A stretch of DNA of 6,315 nucleotides from Euzebyaceae bacterium (lineage in GTDB: Bacteria > Actinomycetota > Nitriliruptoria > Euzebyales > Egibacteraceae), in contig JACCXR010000573.1 of the NCBI GenBank assembly GCA_013696915.1, positions 1 through 6,315 on the forward strand, read 5' to 3'. Under the pieces are notes generated by a model, which did no database searches, was not told where the DNA came from, and was given only the letters and a program-made list of their open reading frames with translations. The position numbers and the translations under genes were made by a program. Shown piece after piece: positions 1 through 6,274 of the stretch (its first letter is position 1; each line of letters begins with the position of its first letter).

Positions 1-1
1 C

Positions 2-43
2 GCCGAGGCTCTCGAGCACCTGCATGGTCCGGCGTCGCGCTGA
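2..43 (+). CDS. C-terminal tail of a probable VapB-like antitoxin (partial)
   Basis: Reading from base 2, thirteen codons (AEALEHLHGPASR) run to a TGA at 41-43. That stop overlaps the ATG of the PIN-domain gene by one base (TGATG). An antitoxin directly upstream of and overlapping its toxin is the usual VapBC order, so this is inferred to be the end of the partner antitoxin. The short helical, charged tail fits a ribbon-helix-helix or similar small antitoxin, but no DNA-binding domain is in view. The call rests on position and the stop/start overlap; the fragment is too short to identify by sequence. Confidence 0.45.
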   Translation, partial: AEALEHLHGPASR

Positions 44-467
44 TGCTCGTCGATGCGAACCTGCTGCTGTTCGCGGTCGACGAGGCCAGCCGCTTTCACG
101 ACGCCGCCCTGGAATGGCTGACGGCACGGCTCAACGGACCCAGCCGGGTCGGGCTGCCCTGGCTGGCCCTGACCGCCTTCCTGAGGATCGTCACCCATCC
201 CCGTGCGCTCGAACGCCCGCTCGATCCCGACGATGCCTGGGCCTACGTCACCGAGTGGCTGGCGGCCGGCACCGTCTGGATCCCGCAGCCGACCGAGCGT
301 CACGCCGAAGTGCTCGGCGCACTCGTCGCCGCGCATCAGCCCAGGGGCAACCTGGTGACGGACGCCAGATGGCGGCCCTTGCGATCGAGCATGGGCTGAA
401 CGTCTGCGCGGCGGACACCGACTTCGCGCGGTTCACCGAAATCCGATGGGAGAACCCGATCGCCTGA
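43..467 (+). pseudogene. vapC: VapC-like PIN-domain ribonuclease toxin, frameshifted
   Basis: The frame from ATG 43 opens with MLVDANLLLFAVDEA, the first beta strand and catalytic Asp (D4) of PIN-domain nucleases. It continues with GLPWLALTAFLRIVTHPRAL, typical of actinobacterial VapC toxins, and reaches GNLVTDA with the next acidic residue at D107. It then degenerates and stops at 399. The expected continuation, QMAALAIEHGLNVCAADTDFARF and on to WENPIA, lies in another frame from 366 to the TGA at 465-467. One extra C at about 364-366 would join the two into a normal protein of about 141 residues. VapC toxins cleave RNA, often tRNA, and are held inactive by VapB. As written, the product lacks the last acidic residue and the C-terminal strand and is probably inactive. 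The cause is either a real mutation or a one-base error in the sequence; a programmed frameshift is unlikely, as no slippery site is visible. Confidence 0.82.
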
Positions 468-486
468 CCGCGAGGAGTCAGGGTGT

Positions 487-515
487 TTGACTTCGCGCGC
501 AAGGCCTCCTAGCGT
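487..515 (+). promoter_or_regulatory. Sigma-70-type promoter for the importer operon
   Basis: TTGACT at 487-492 matches five of six bases of the -35 consensus. TAGCGT at 510-515, exactly 17 bp later, fits the TANNNT form common for actinobacterial -10 boxes. Transcription would start near 521-523, giving a leader of about 85 nt before the GTG at 609. It lies in the gap after the toxin gene and faces the binding-protein gene. It is a sequence match only. Confidence 0.6.
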
Positions 516-536
516 GTGAACGAACGTTCGCTTCAC
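516..536 (+). promoter_or_regulatory. Inverted repeat across the predicted start site (candidate operator)
   Basis: CGAACGTTCG at 521-530 is a perfect 10-bp palindrome. It is flanked by GTGAA (516-520) and TTCAC (532-536), which are also complementary, with one unpaired C at 531. The whole 21-bp repeat begins right after the -10 box and spans the expected transcription start. A dimeric repressor bound here would block initiation, and TetR- and LacI-type sites often look like this. No regulator gene is in the window, so the family is not assigned. Confidence 0.5.
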
Positions 537-550
537 GGGCTTCCAGCCCG
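536..550 (+). promoter_or_regulatory. Small hairpin in the 5' leader
   Basis: CGGGC (536-540) and GCCCG (546-550) form a perfect 5-bp all-GC stem with a 5-nt loop, in the leader of the binding-protein mRNA and just after the inverted repeat. It could stabilise the 5' end. It does not cover the Shine-Dalgarno site at 595-600. No riboswitch fold was recognised in the rest of the leader (551-594). Confidence 0.3.
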
Positions 551-594
551 ACCTGCGAAGTCGTGCGCCGCGGGACAGATCCTGCTGCCCATCC

Positions 595-600
595 GGGAGG
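595..600 (+). promoter_or_regulatory. Ribosome binding site that sets the GTG 609 start
   Basis: GGGAGG lies 8 nt before GTG 609. The upstream in-frame GTG at 516 falls between the -10 box and the expected transcription start, so it could not be translated from this promoter. Confidence 0.75.
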
Positions 601-608
601 ACCGAACC

Positions 609-2318
609 GTGAGAGGCATCCCACCCAAGGCCCCGCTCGCTCTGATCATCGCACTGACGGTCGCACTCGGCGCGTGCGGCGGCGGTGAGGAAGGGGGGAC
701 CGACGAGGCCGTCGAGAGCGACACAGGCACGACGCCCACCGGGGACGATGACGCCCCCTCCCCCGCCACCGAGGACGCTGACGGTGCCACGACCGCCCCC
801 GAGGAGGCCGACACCGGCGCCGCCGGCCCTCGACCGGAGACGCTCGTCGTGGACAAGTCCTTCGACCTCGCCACCGCCGACCCCGGCCGCCAGTTCGAGG
901 TGACCGGGACGATCGTCGGGGTGGCGCTCTACGACACGCTGCTGACCTTCGAGGACGCCGACGTGTCCACGCCGGTCCCGCATCTTGCGGAGAGCTTCGA
1001 GGCCAACGACGACGCCACCGAGTTCACGTTCACGTTGCGCGACGACGTGGTGTTCGCCGACGGGTCCGCCCTGGAGGCGGACGACGTCGCGTTCTCCCTC
1101 AACCGCGTGCGCAACCTCAAGGGCAACGGCTCGTTCCTGATGGACGGCGTCACCGCCGAGGCCGTCGACGAGCGGACCGTCGTGCTGCGGGCGGAGCAGC
1201 CGACCCCGCAGCTGCCCCGCATCCTGCCGAACCCGACGCTCGGCATCCTGAACGCCGACCTGGTCCGCGAGAACGGCGGCACCGACGCCGAGGACGCCGC
1301 CGAAGCCGACACGGCCGAGGAGTTCCTGAACACCCAGTCCGCCGGGACGGGGCCGTACGTGCTCGAGCAGTTCGACACGACGACCGAGACCATCCTCGCC
1401 GCGAACCCCGACTACTGGGGCGAGCCGCCCGTCTACGACCGCGTCGTGCTGCGCAACGTGGAGGCGGCGACCCAGGCGCTCAACGTGCAGAGCGCGCAGT
1501 CGAGCATCGTGCTCGATCTCGCCGCGGACCAGCTCGGCCAGCTGCGCGGCGACCCCAGCCTCGACGTCGTCGAGGAGGCCTCGCCGAACATCTGGTTCCT
1601 CTTCGCCAACGCGAACCCGGAGATCTCCGACGTCACCTCGAACCCCGACTTCCGCGAGGCCGTGCGGTACGGGCTGGACTACGACGCCATCCTCGAGCTC
1701 GCCGGCGACGGCGCGGTGCGCGTCCCCGGCATCATCCCGAACGTGTTCCTCGGCGCGCTCGGCGAACAGGAGGCGCCGCAGCGTGACGTCGACCGGGCGA
1801 CGGCGGCGGTCGAGCGACTGGGCGGCGACGTGACGGTGGAGCTGGAGTACCCGAGCGACTTCACCGCGAACGGCCTCAACTTCGGTCCGGTCGCCGAGCG
1901 GGTCCAGGCGACGCTCGCCGAGGTCGGCATCACCGTCGAGCTCACGCCCGCGCCGATCGCGACCGCCCTGGAGACCTACCGCGCCGGCGAGGAGCAGATG
2001 GGCCTGTGGCTATGGGCCCCCGACTATCCGGACCCGGCCGACTACCTCGTGTTTGGCGCGGGCGGCATCGTCGGGCTGCGGGCCGGCTGGCCCGCCGGCA
2101 GCGACCCGGAGCTCGAGGCGGTCATGGAGGAGGTCGCCACGACCGTCGACGACGCCGAGCGTGAGCCGCTCTTCGAGGAGTTCCAGCGGCAGATGAACGA
2201 GCGTGGTGTGATGTTCCCGCTGTTCCAGCCGACGGCGTCGGTGGTGGCCCGCACCGACGTGGGACCGGTCCAGTTCCACCCGGCATGGACCATCGACCTC
2301 GAAGCCGTCGGTCGCTGA
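609..2318 (+). CDS. Substrate-binding lipoprotein of a peptide/opine-type ABC importer (SBP family 5)
   Basis: This 569-residue protein captures the substrate outside the membrane and delivers it to the permeases encoded next. From GTG 609 it begins with a short basic n-region (R2, K7), a hydrophobic core and the lipobox LGAC with Cys23. It should therefore be cleaved by signal peptidase II and lipid-anchored. Residues 24 to about 75 are a flexible, Gly/Thr/Asp/Glu-rich tether. The SBP_bac_5 fold follows: the family signature region near 131-150 (EFTFTLRDDVVF), GTGPY at 246-250, DFREAVRYGLDYD, and WAPDYPDPADY at 469-479. It ends at a normal C-terminus. The mature protein is extremely acidic, about 103 Asp/Glu against 28 Lys/Arg with only two Lys by hand count. 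It is first in the operon behind its own promoter. Di-/oligopeptides are the default substrate guess, but nickel, glutathione, opines and sugars are also handled by this family. Family call is firm; substrate is unknown. Confidence 0.95.
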   Translation: MRGIPPKAPLALIIALTVALGACGGGEEGGTDEAVESDTGTTPTGDDDAPSPATEDADGATTAPEEADTGAAGPRPETLVVDKSFDLATADPGRQFEVTGTIVGVALYDTLLTFEDADVSTPVPHLAESFEANDDATEFTFTLRDDVVFADGSALEADDVAFSLNRVRNLKGNGSFLMDGVTAEAVDERTVVLRAEQPTPQLPRILPNPTLGILNADLVRENGGTDAEDAAEADTAEEFLNTQSAGTGPYVLEQFDTTTETILAANPDYWGEPPVYDRVVLRNVEAATQALNVQSAQSSIVLDLAADQLGQLRGDPSLDVVEEASPNIWFLFANANPEISDVTSNPDFREAVRYGLDYDAILELAGDGAVRVPGIIPNVFLGALGEQEAPQRDVDRATAAVERLGGDVTVELEYPSDFTANGLNFGPVAERVQATLAEVGITVELTPAPIATALETYRAGEEQMGLWLWAPDYPDPADYLVFGAGGIVGLRAGWPAGSDPELEAVMEEVATTVDDAEREPLFEEFQRQMNERGVMFPLFQPTASVVARTDVGPVQFHPAWTIDLEAVGR

Positions 2319-2331
2319 ACCCGCCGCATCC

Positions 2332-2362
2332 TGCTGCGGGCGTGAGCCGCACGCCCGCGGCG
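2332..2362 (+). promoter_or_regulatory. Intra-operon stem-loop (attenuator or mRNA-stabilising hairpin)
   Basis: Bases 2332-2343 pair with 2351-2362 in a 12-bp stem, ten Watson-Crick pairs and two G-U, around the 7-nt loop GAGCCGC. It starts 14 nt after the stop of the binding-protein gene and ends 6 nt before the next Shine-Dalgarno site. No U tract follows, so it is not a classical intrinsic terminator, though GC-rich actinobacteria often use such stems. In other importers, hairpins here protect the 3' end of the binding-protein message or partly stop transcription. The same excess of binding protein is inferred here. Confidence 0.6.
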
Positions 2363-2368
2363 TGACCC

Positions 2369-2375
2369 GGGGAGG
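2369..2375 (+). promoter_or_regulatory. Ribosome binding site of the first permease gene
   Basis: GGGGAGG lies 9 nt before GTG 2385 and supports that start. It sits close behind the stem-loop but is not part of the stem, so it should stay accessible. Confidence 0.7.
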
Positions 2376-2384
2376 TCCGCACCC

Positions 2385-3401
2385 GTGCTGTCGCGGTTCG
2401 TCGCGCGTCGCTTCGCCGCCGCCGTCGCGCTGGCGTTCGGCGTGGTGCTGGTGGCCTTCCTGCTCACCAACCTCGTCCCCGGGGATCCCGCCGCGGCGAA
2501 CCTCGGGCAGCGGGCGATCGAGGATCCCGACGCCGTCGCGGCGTTCCGGCGCCAGTACGGCCTCGACCAGCCGCTGCCGGTGCAGTTCGGGCGCTACCTG
2601 ACGAACCTCCTCACAGGTGACCTCGGCCGGTCCCAGCAGACGAACCGGCCGGTGCGCACCGACCTCGCCGAGTTCGGTCCCGCCTCCGCCGAGCTGGCCC
2701 TGACGGCGACGGCGATCTCGCTGGTGCTCGGCATCGGCCTCGGCACCCTCGCGGCGGTGCGCCGCGACGGGCCGATCGACCAGGCGCTGCGGGTGGTCTC
2801 CCTGGGCGGGGTCTCGGTGCCCCTGTTCTGGCTGGCGCTGATCGCGCTCTACCTGCTGTCCTTCCGCCTCAGCCTGTTCCCGGGCGCCGGCCGGCTCGGC
2901 CCCGGCGCGCCGCGCCCGCCGTCAGTGACCGGCATGTACACCGTCGATGCGGCGCTCGCCGGCGACTGGGCGACGTTCCGTTCGGCGCTCGGCCACGTCC
3001 TGCTGCCCGCCATGGTGCTCGCGGCCTACACGATCGGCCTGCTGACGCGGTTCACGCGCTCGTCGGTGCTGGAGGTGCTCGGCAACGACTACGTCCGGGC
3101 GGCCCACGCGAAGGGCCTGCCGGTGCGCCTGGTGGTCCGCCGGCACGTTATGCGAGCCGCACTGGTGCCGATCATCACGGTCGTGGGCACCGCCTTCGCG
3201 TCGCTGCTCGCGGGGACCGTGCTCGTCGAGCAGATCTTCAGCTGGCCAGGAATCGGCTCCTACGCCTACCGCAGCGCCACGACGCTCGACCTCCCGGCCA
3301 TCATGGGCGTCAGCCTGTTCGTCGCGCTCGTGTACATCTTCGTCAACTTCGTGGTCGACGTGCTCTACGGCGTCATCGACCCGCGGATCCGGGCCTCGTG
3401 A
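2385..3401 (+). CDS. dppB: ABC importer permease, DppB/OppB type
   Basis: This 338-residue inner-membrane protein forms half of the channel, paired with the DppC-type permease that follows. About six hydrophobic segments are visible, near residues 9-30, 102-124, 136-160, 203-222, 259-281 and 304-328. Family marks include LVPGDPAA after the first segment, YGLDQPLPVQF and GDLGRS (about 58-83) in the external N-terminal region. The EAA loop that contacts an ATPase is DYVRAAHAKGL at 235-245. SWPGIGSYAYR and the ending YGVIDPRIR are typical of the family, and the length is usual. GTG 2385 has a good Shine-Dalgarno site and leads straight into the first membrane helix, MLSRFVARRFAAAV. Its TGA overlaps the next start by 4 nt (GTGA). 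The symbol is a family-level name; peptide specificity is not shown. Confidence 0.94.
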   Translation: MLSRFVARRFAAAVALAFGVVLVAFLLTNLVPGDPAAANLGQRAIEDPDAVAAFRRQYGLDQPLPVQFGRYLTNLLTGDLGRSQQTNRPVRTDLAEFGPASAELALTATAISLVLGIGLGTLAAVRRDGPIDQALRVVSLGGVSVPLFWLALIALYLLSFRLSLFPGAGRLGPGAPRPPSVTGMYTVDAALAGDWATFRSALGHVLLPAMVLAAYTIGLLTRFTRSSVLEVLGNDYVRAAHAKGLPVRLVVRRHVMRAALVPIITVVGTAFASLLAGTVLVEQIFSWPGIGSYAYRSATTLDLPAIMGVSLFVALVYIFVNFVVDVLYGVIDPRIRAS

Positions 3402-4285
3402 GCGCGCACACCGCCGCCGGGATCCCGCTCACTCGCCGGCAGCGCCGGCTGACCCGGTCGGCCTGGCGGCAGCCCCTGGCGGTCATCGGCCTGAGCATCG
3501 CATCGGTGTGGCTCGCGATCGCCGCCCTCGCCCCCCTGATCGCGCCGACCGACCCGATCCTGCAGGAGTCCGGCCGGTTCCTCGCGCCGTCCGCGGAGCA
3601 TCTCATGGGCACCGACGGGCTGGGACGCGACGTGCTCTCCCGCGTGCTCTACGGCGCCCGCATCAGCATCCCGCTCGCGTTCATGCTCGTGGGGCTCTCC
3701 GTCACCGTCGGCGCGACGCTCGGCGCCGCCGCCGGCTACGTCGGCGGCTGGCTCGAAGAGGCGGTCATGCGCGTCGTCGACCTCGTCTTCGCGTTCCCCC
3801 CGATCATCCTCGCCATGGCCGTGGTCGCCGCGCTCGGTCCGGACCTGCGCAACGCGGTGCTCGCGATCGTGGTCGTGTCATGGCCGTCCTACGCGCGCGT
3901 GACCCGCAGCCTCGTGCTCTCGCTGCGCAGCAGCGAGTACGTCGCCGCCAGCCGCCTGCTCGGCGTGTCGTCTGCCCGCGCGCTCGTCCGTGAGGTGCTC
4001 CCGAACGTGGCCGGCCCCGTCCTCGTGCTCGCGACCCTGGAGCTCGGCAACGCGGTCCTGCTGCTGTCCGGCCTGTCGTTCCTCGGCCTGGGCGCGGTGC
4101 CGCCGTCGCCGGAGTGGGGGGCGATGGTCTCCGAGGGCGCCAGGACGTTCAACTTCTGGTGGATCGGCGCGTTCCCCGGGCTGGCCATCCTCACCGTGGT
4201 CCTCGCCTTCAACTTCCTCGGCGACAGCCTGCGGGACGCGCTCGATCCCCAGACCTCACGTGCGGTGAGGGAGCGCGCGCTGTGA
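3398..4285 (+). CDS. dppC: ABC importer permease, DppC/OppC type
   Basis: This 295-residue inner-membrane protein is the second half of the channel. It has the OppC-type N-terminal helix (about 26-48), then the strongly conserved stretch LMGTDGLGRDVLSRVLYGAR (69-88), a family hallmark. Further hydrophobic segments lie near 91-113, 131-146, 151-166, 203-225 and 256-276. The EAA loop that docks on an ATPase is EYVAASRLLGV at 180-190, followed by HxLPN-like REVLPN. SFLGLG, PEWGAM and the ending NFLGDSLRDALDP are all typical. GTG 3398 overlaps the dppB stop by 4 nt. No strong Shine-Dalgarno site precedes it (only GGATCCGGG), so translation is probably coupled to dppB, which would help equal amounts of the two permeases. 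Its own stop overlaps the next gene by the same GTGA arrangement. Confidence 0.94.
   Translation: MSAHTAAGIPLTRRQRRLTRSAWRQPLAVIGLSIASVWLAIAALAPLIAPTDPILQESGRFLAPSAEHLMGTDGLGRDVLSRVLYGARISIPLAFMLVGLSVTVGATLGAAAGYVGGWLEEAVMRVVDLVFAFPPIILAMAVVAALGPDLRNAVLAIVVVSWPSYARVTRSLVLSLRSSEYVAASRLLGVSSARALVREVLPNVAGPVLVLATLELGNAVLLLSGLSFLGLGAVPPSPEWGAMVSEGARTFNFWWIGAFPGLAILTVVLAFNFLGDSLRDALDPQTSRAVRERAL
4267..4273 (+). promoter_or_regulatory. Ribosome binding site of the first ATPase gene
   Basis: GAGGGAG within the end of dppC lies 8 nt before GTG 4282. It supports starting the ATPase there; the same frame is open further upstream but runs antiparallel to no family sequence and simply overlays dppC. Confidence 0.65.
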
Positions 4286-5286
4286 GCCTGCTCGAGATCG
4301 ACGGGCTGGCGATCGCGCTGCCGACCCGCACGGGCGTGCGCCGCCTCGTCGACGGAGTGGACCTGCGGGTCGAGGCGGGCGAGGTGGTCGGGCTGGCGGG
4401 CGAGAGCGGCAGCGGCAAGACCCTGACCGCCCTGTCGGTGCTCGGCCTGCTGCCGCACGGCGCGCAGACCGGCGGGCAGATCCGCTTCGACGGTCGCGAC
4501 GTGCTGGCGCTGCGCCGCAGGGAGCTGCGCCGCCTGCGGGGCGCCGACGTCGCGATCGTCTTCCAGGACCCGACGACGGCGCTGCACCCCATGATCGACA
4601 TCGGCACCCAGCTGACCGAGCACCTGCGCGTGCACCGCGGCGTCTCACGGAAGGCCGCCAGGGCCCGGGCGGTCGAGCTGCTCGGGCTGGTGCGCCTGCC
4701 GGACTCGGCGCGGGCGCTCGACGCCTTCGCGCACCACTTCTCGGGAGGGATGAAGCAGCGCATCGCGATCGCGATCGCGCTGGCGTGCGAGCCCCGGCTG
4801 CTCATCGCCGACGAGCCGACGACCGCGCTCGACGTGACCGTGCAGGCCGGGATCCTCCAGCTGCTCGACCGGCTGCGGCGCGAGACCGGCATGGGCGTCG
4901 TGCTCATCACGCACGACCTCGCGGTCATGAACGTCACCGCGGACCGGCTCTACGTGATGTACGCGGGCAGGATCGTCGAGGAGGGCGCCACACGAGGAGT
5001 CCTCGACTCGCCGCGCCACCCGTACACGCGGGCGCTGCTCGACGCCCTGCCGGAGGGCGACCGCCACGGCCGCCCGCTGCTGCCCATCCCCGGCGAGCCC
5101 GCGACCCCCGAGGCGCGGCCGGCCGGCTGCCCGTTCCACCCCCGCTGCGTCCACGCCCGGCCGGAGTGCTCCTCCCGCGTGCCGGAACTGGTCACGCTCG
5201 CAGGCGGGCGGGCGGCGGCGTGCCCGGTGGATCCGCTCCGCGGGGATGGCTCGTCGGTCGAGCTCGCTCGTCATCGGGGGGGCTGA
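4282..5286 (+). CDS. dppD: ABC importer ATPase, DppD/OppD type
   Basis: This 334-residue cytoplasmic subunit hydrolyses ATP to drive uptake. All catalytic motifs are intact: Walker A GESGSGKT (40-47), Q-loop Gln95 in VFQDP, signature FSGGMKQR (153-160), Walker B LLIADEPTTALD with catalytic Glu178, and H-loop His211 in ITHDLAV. The C-terminal oligo_HPY region follows, with HPYTRALLDALP, then four cysteines at 283, 289, 296 and 314 (C-x5-C-x6-C-x17-C). In structurally studied relatives of the DppD/OppD group this pattern holds an iron-sulfur cluster, as far as I recall, so one is likely here. GTG 4282 overlaps the dppC stop (GTGA) and places Walker A about 40 residues in, the normal distance. 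The gene ends in a run of seven Gs (5276-5282) followed at once by TGA; loss of one G would fuse it in frame to the next ATPase. Confidence 0.95.
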   Translation: MSLLEIDGLAIALPTRTGVRRLVDGVDLRVEAGEVVGLAGESGSGKTLTALSVLGLLPHGAQTGGQIRFDGRDVLALRRRELRRLRGADVAIVFQDPTTALHPMIDIGTQLTEHLRVHRGVSRKAARARAVELLGLVRLPDSARALDAFAHHFSGGMKQRIAIAIALACEPRLLIADEPTTALDVTVQAGILQLLDRLRRETGMGVVLITHDLAVMNVTADRLYVMYAGRIVEEGATRGVLDSPRHPYTRALLDALPEGDRHGRPLLPIPGEPATPEARPAGCPFHPRCVHARPECSSRVPELVTLAGGRAAACPVDPLRGDGSSVELARHRGG

Positions 5287-5287
5287 C

Positions 5288-6274
5288 GTGGCGCTGCTCG
5301 AGGTCCGCGAGGTCACGGTTGAGTATCGCCGGCCTCGGCGCCCCCCCGTCCGCGCGGTCGCCGGCGTCGATCTCGGCGTCGACCGCGGCCAGATCGTCGG
5401 GCTGGTGGGCGAGTCTGGCTGCGGCAAGTCCACGCTCGCACGGGCGATCGTCGGGCTGCTGCCGTGCGCCTCCGGCAGCGTGACGCTGGACGGACGCGCC
5501 GTCCGCCCCCTCGGCCGCGGCGCGCGACCCGTCGCCGACCGGTCGCTGCAGATGATCTTCCAGGATCCGTACGCGTCGCTCAACCCCCGCCGGCGGGTCT
5601 GGCGGCAGCTGGCCGACGGGGTTCCTCGGGACGACCGGCGGGACGCCAGGGACCGGTCCGCGGAGCTGCTGACCGCGGTCGGCCTCTCCCCCGACGCCGG
5701 CGACCGCTACCCGCACGAGTTCTCCGGGGGGCAACGCCAGCGCATCGCCATCGCCCGCGCCCTCGCCGCCGAGCCGTCGGTGATCGTCGCGGACGAGGCG
5801 GTGTCGGCCCTCGACGCCTCGACCCAGGCGCAGGTGGCGAACCTGCTCGTCGACCTCGCGCGCGGCCGCGGGCTCGGACTGCTGTTCATCTCCCACGACC
5901 TGTCCGTCGTCCGCCACATGGCCGACAGCGTCTCCGTGATGTACCTCGGCCGGATCGTCGAGTCCGCGCCCACGGGGGCGCTGTGGTCGCAGCCGCTGCA
6001 CCCCTACAGCGAGGCGCTGATCCAGGCGGTCCCCGGGTTGGGACCCGGCGCGCAGCCGCCGACCGGACTGCCCGGCGAGGTCGGGGATCCGGCGAGGCCA
6101 CCGGCGGGCTGCCGGTTCCACCCCCGCTGCCCGTACTCCCACGAGCGCTGCCTGGTCGAGGATCCGGCCGCCGTGACGATCGTGCCGCGCCGGCGCGCCG
6201 CCTGCTGGCTGCAGCCCGCCGGCGGCCCGCCGCGCCCGCTCGACGAGGTCGCCCCCGCCGAGGTGAGCTCCTGA
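5288..6274 (+). CDS. dppF: ABC importer ATPase, DppF/OppF type
   Basis: This 328-residue protein is the second ATPase and should pair with the DppD-type subunit to form two composite ATP sites. Motifs are complete: Walker A GESGCGKST (41-49), Q-loop Gln92 in IFQDPYASLNPR (the PYASLNPR stretch is typical of DppF), signature FSGGQRQR (145-152), Walker B VIVADEAVSALD with Glu170, and H-loop His203 in ISHDLSV. The C-terminal oligo_HPY region has HPYSEALIQAVP and four cysteines at 275, 281, 288 and 306, with exactly the spacing seen in the neighbouring ATPase. GTG 5288 was chosen because MALLEVREVTVEY aligns with family N-termini and lies 1 nt after the dppD stop, with the G run 5 nt before it as a weak Shine-Dalgarno site. 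The in-frame ATG at 5246 would add 14 unlikely residues and overlap dppD by 41 nt; it is possible but less favoured. Confidence 0.94.
   Translation: MALLEVREVTVEYRRPRRPPVRAVAGVDLGVDRGQIVGLVGESGCGKSTLARAIVGLLPCASGSVTLDGRAVRPLGRGARPVADRSLQMIFQDPYASLNPRRRVWRQLADGVPRDDRRDARDRSAELLTAVGLSPDAGDRYPHEFSGGQRQRIAIARALAAEPSVIVADEAVSALDASTQAQVANLLVDLARGRGLGLLFISHDLSVVRHMADSVSVMYLGRIVESAPTGALWSQPLHPYSEALIQAVPGLGPGAQPPTGLPGEVGDPARPPAGCRFHPRCPYSHERCLVEDPAAVTIVPRRRAACWLQPAGGPPRPLDEVAPAEVSS
6260..6266 (+). promoter_or_regulatory. Strong Shine-Dalgarno site inside the end of dppF
   Basis: GAGGTGA matches seven bases complementary to the 16S rRNA 3' end. It lies in the last codons of dppF, 4 nt before a CTG at 6271. 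No other coding start is nearby, which suggests that a further gene begins here. Confidence 0.5.

Noticed and set aside
358..370. Programmed ribosomal frameshift in the toxin gene
   Set aside because: No slippery heptamer or downstream pseudoknot is seen, and this toxin family is not known to use one; a simple one-base loss explains it.
24..467. Long open frame from ATG 24 read as one 147-residue protein
   Set aside because: Its first two thirds are an Arg/Pro-rich out-of-frame reading of the PIN domain; only the part after about 366 is real, as the shifted end of the toxin.
516..608. Upstream GTG 516 as the start of the binding protein
   Set aside because: It would put 31 polar residues before the signal peptide, has no Shine-Dalgarno site, and lies before the expected transcription start.
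4645..5583. 312-residue open frame on the minus strand opposite the two ATPases
   Set aside because: It is a GC-driven shadow spanning the junction of two clear genes, with no recognisable domain or start signal.
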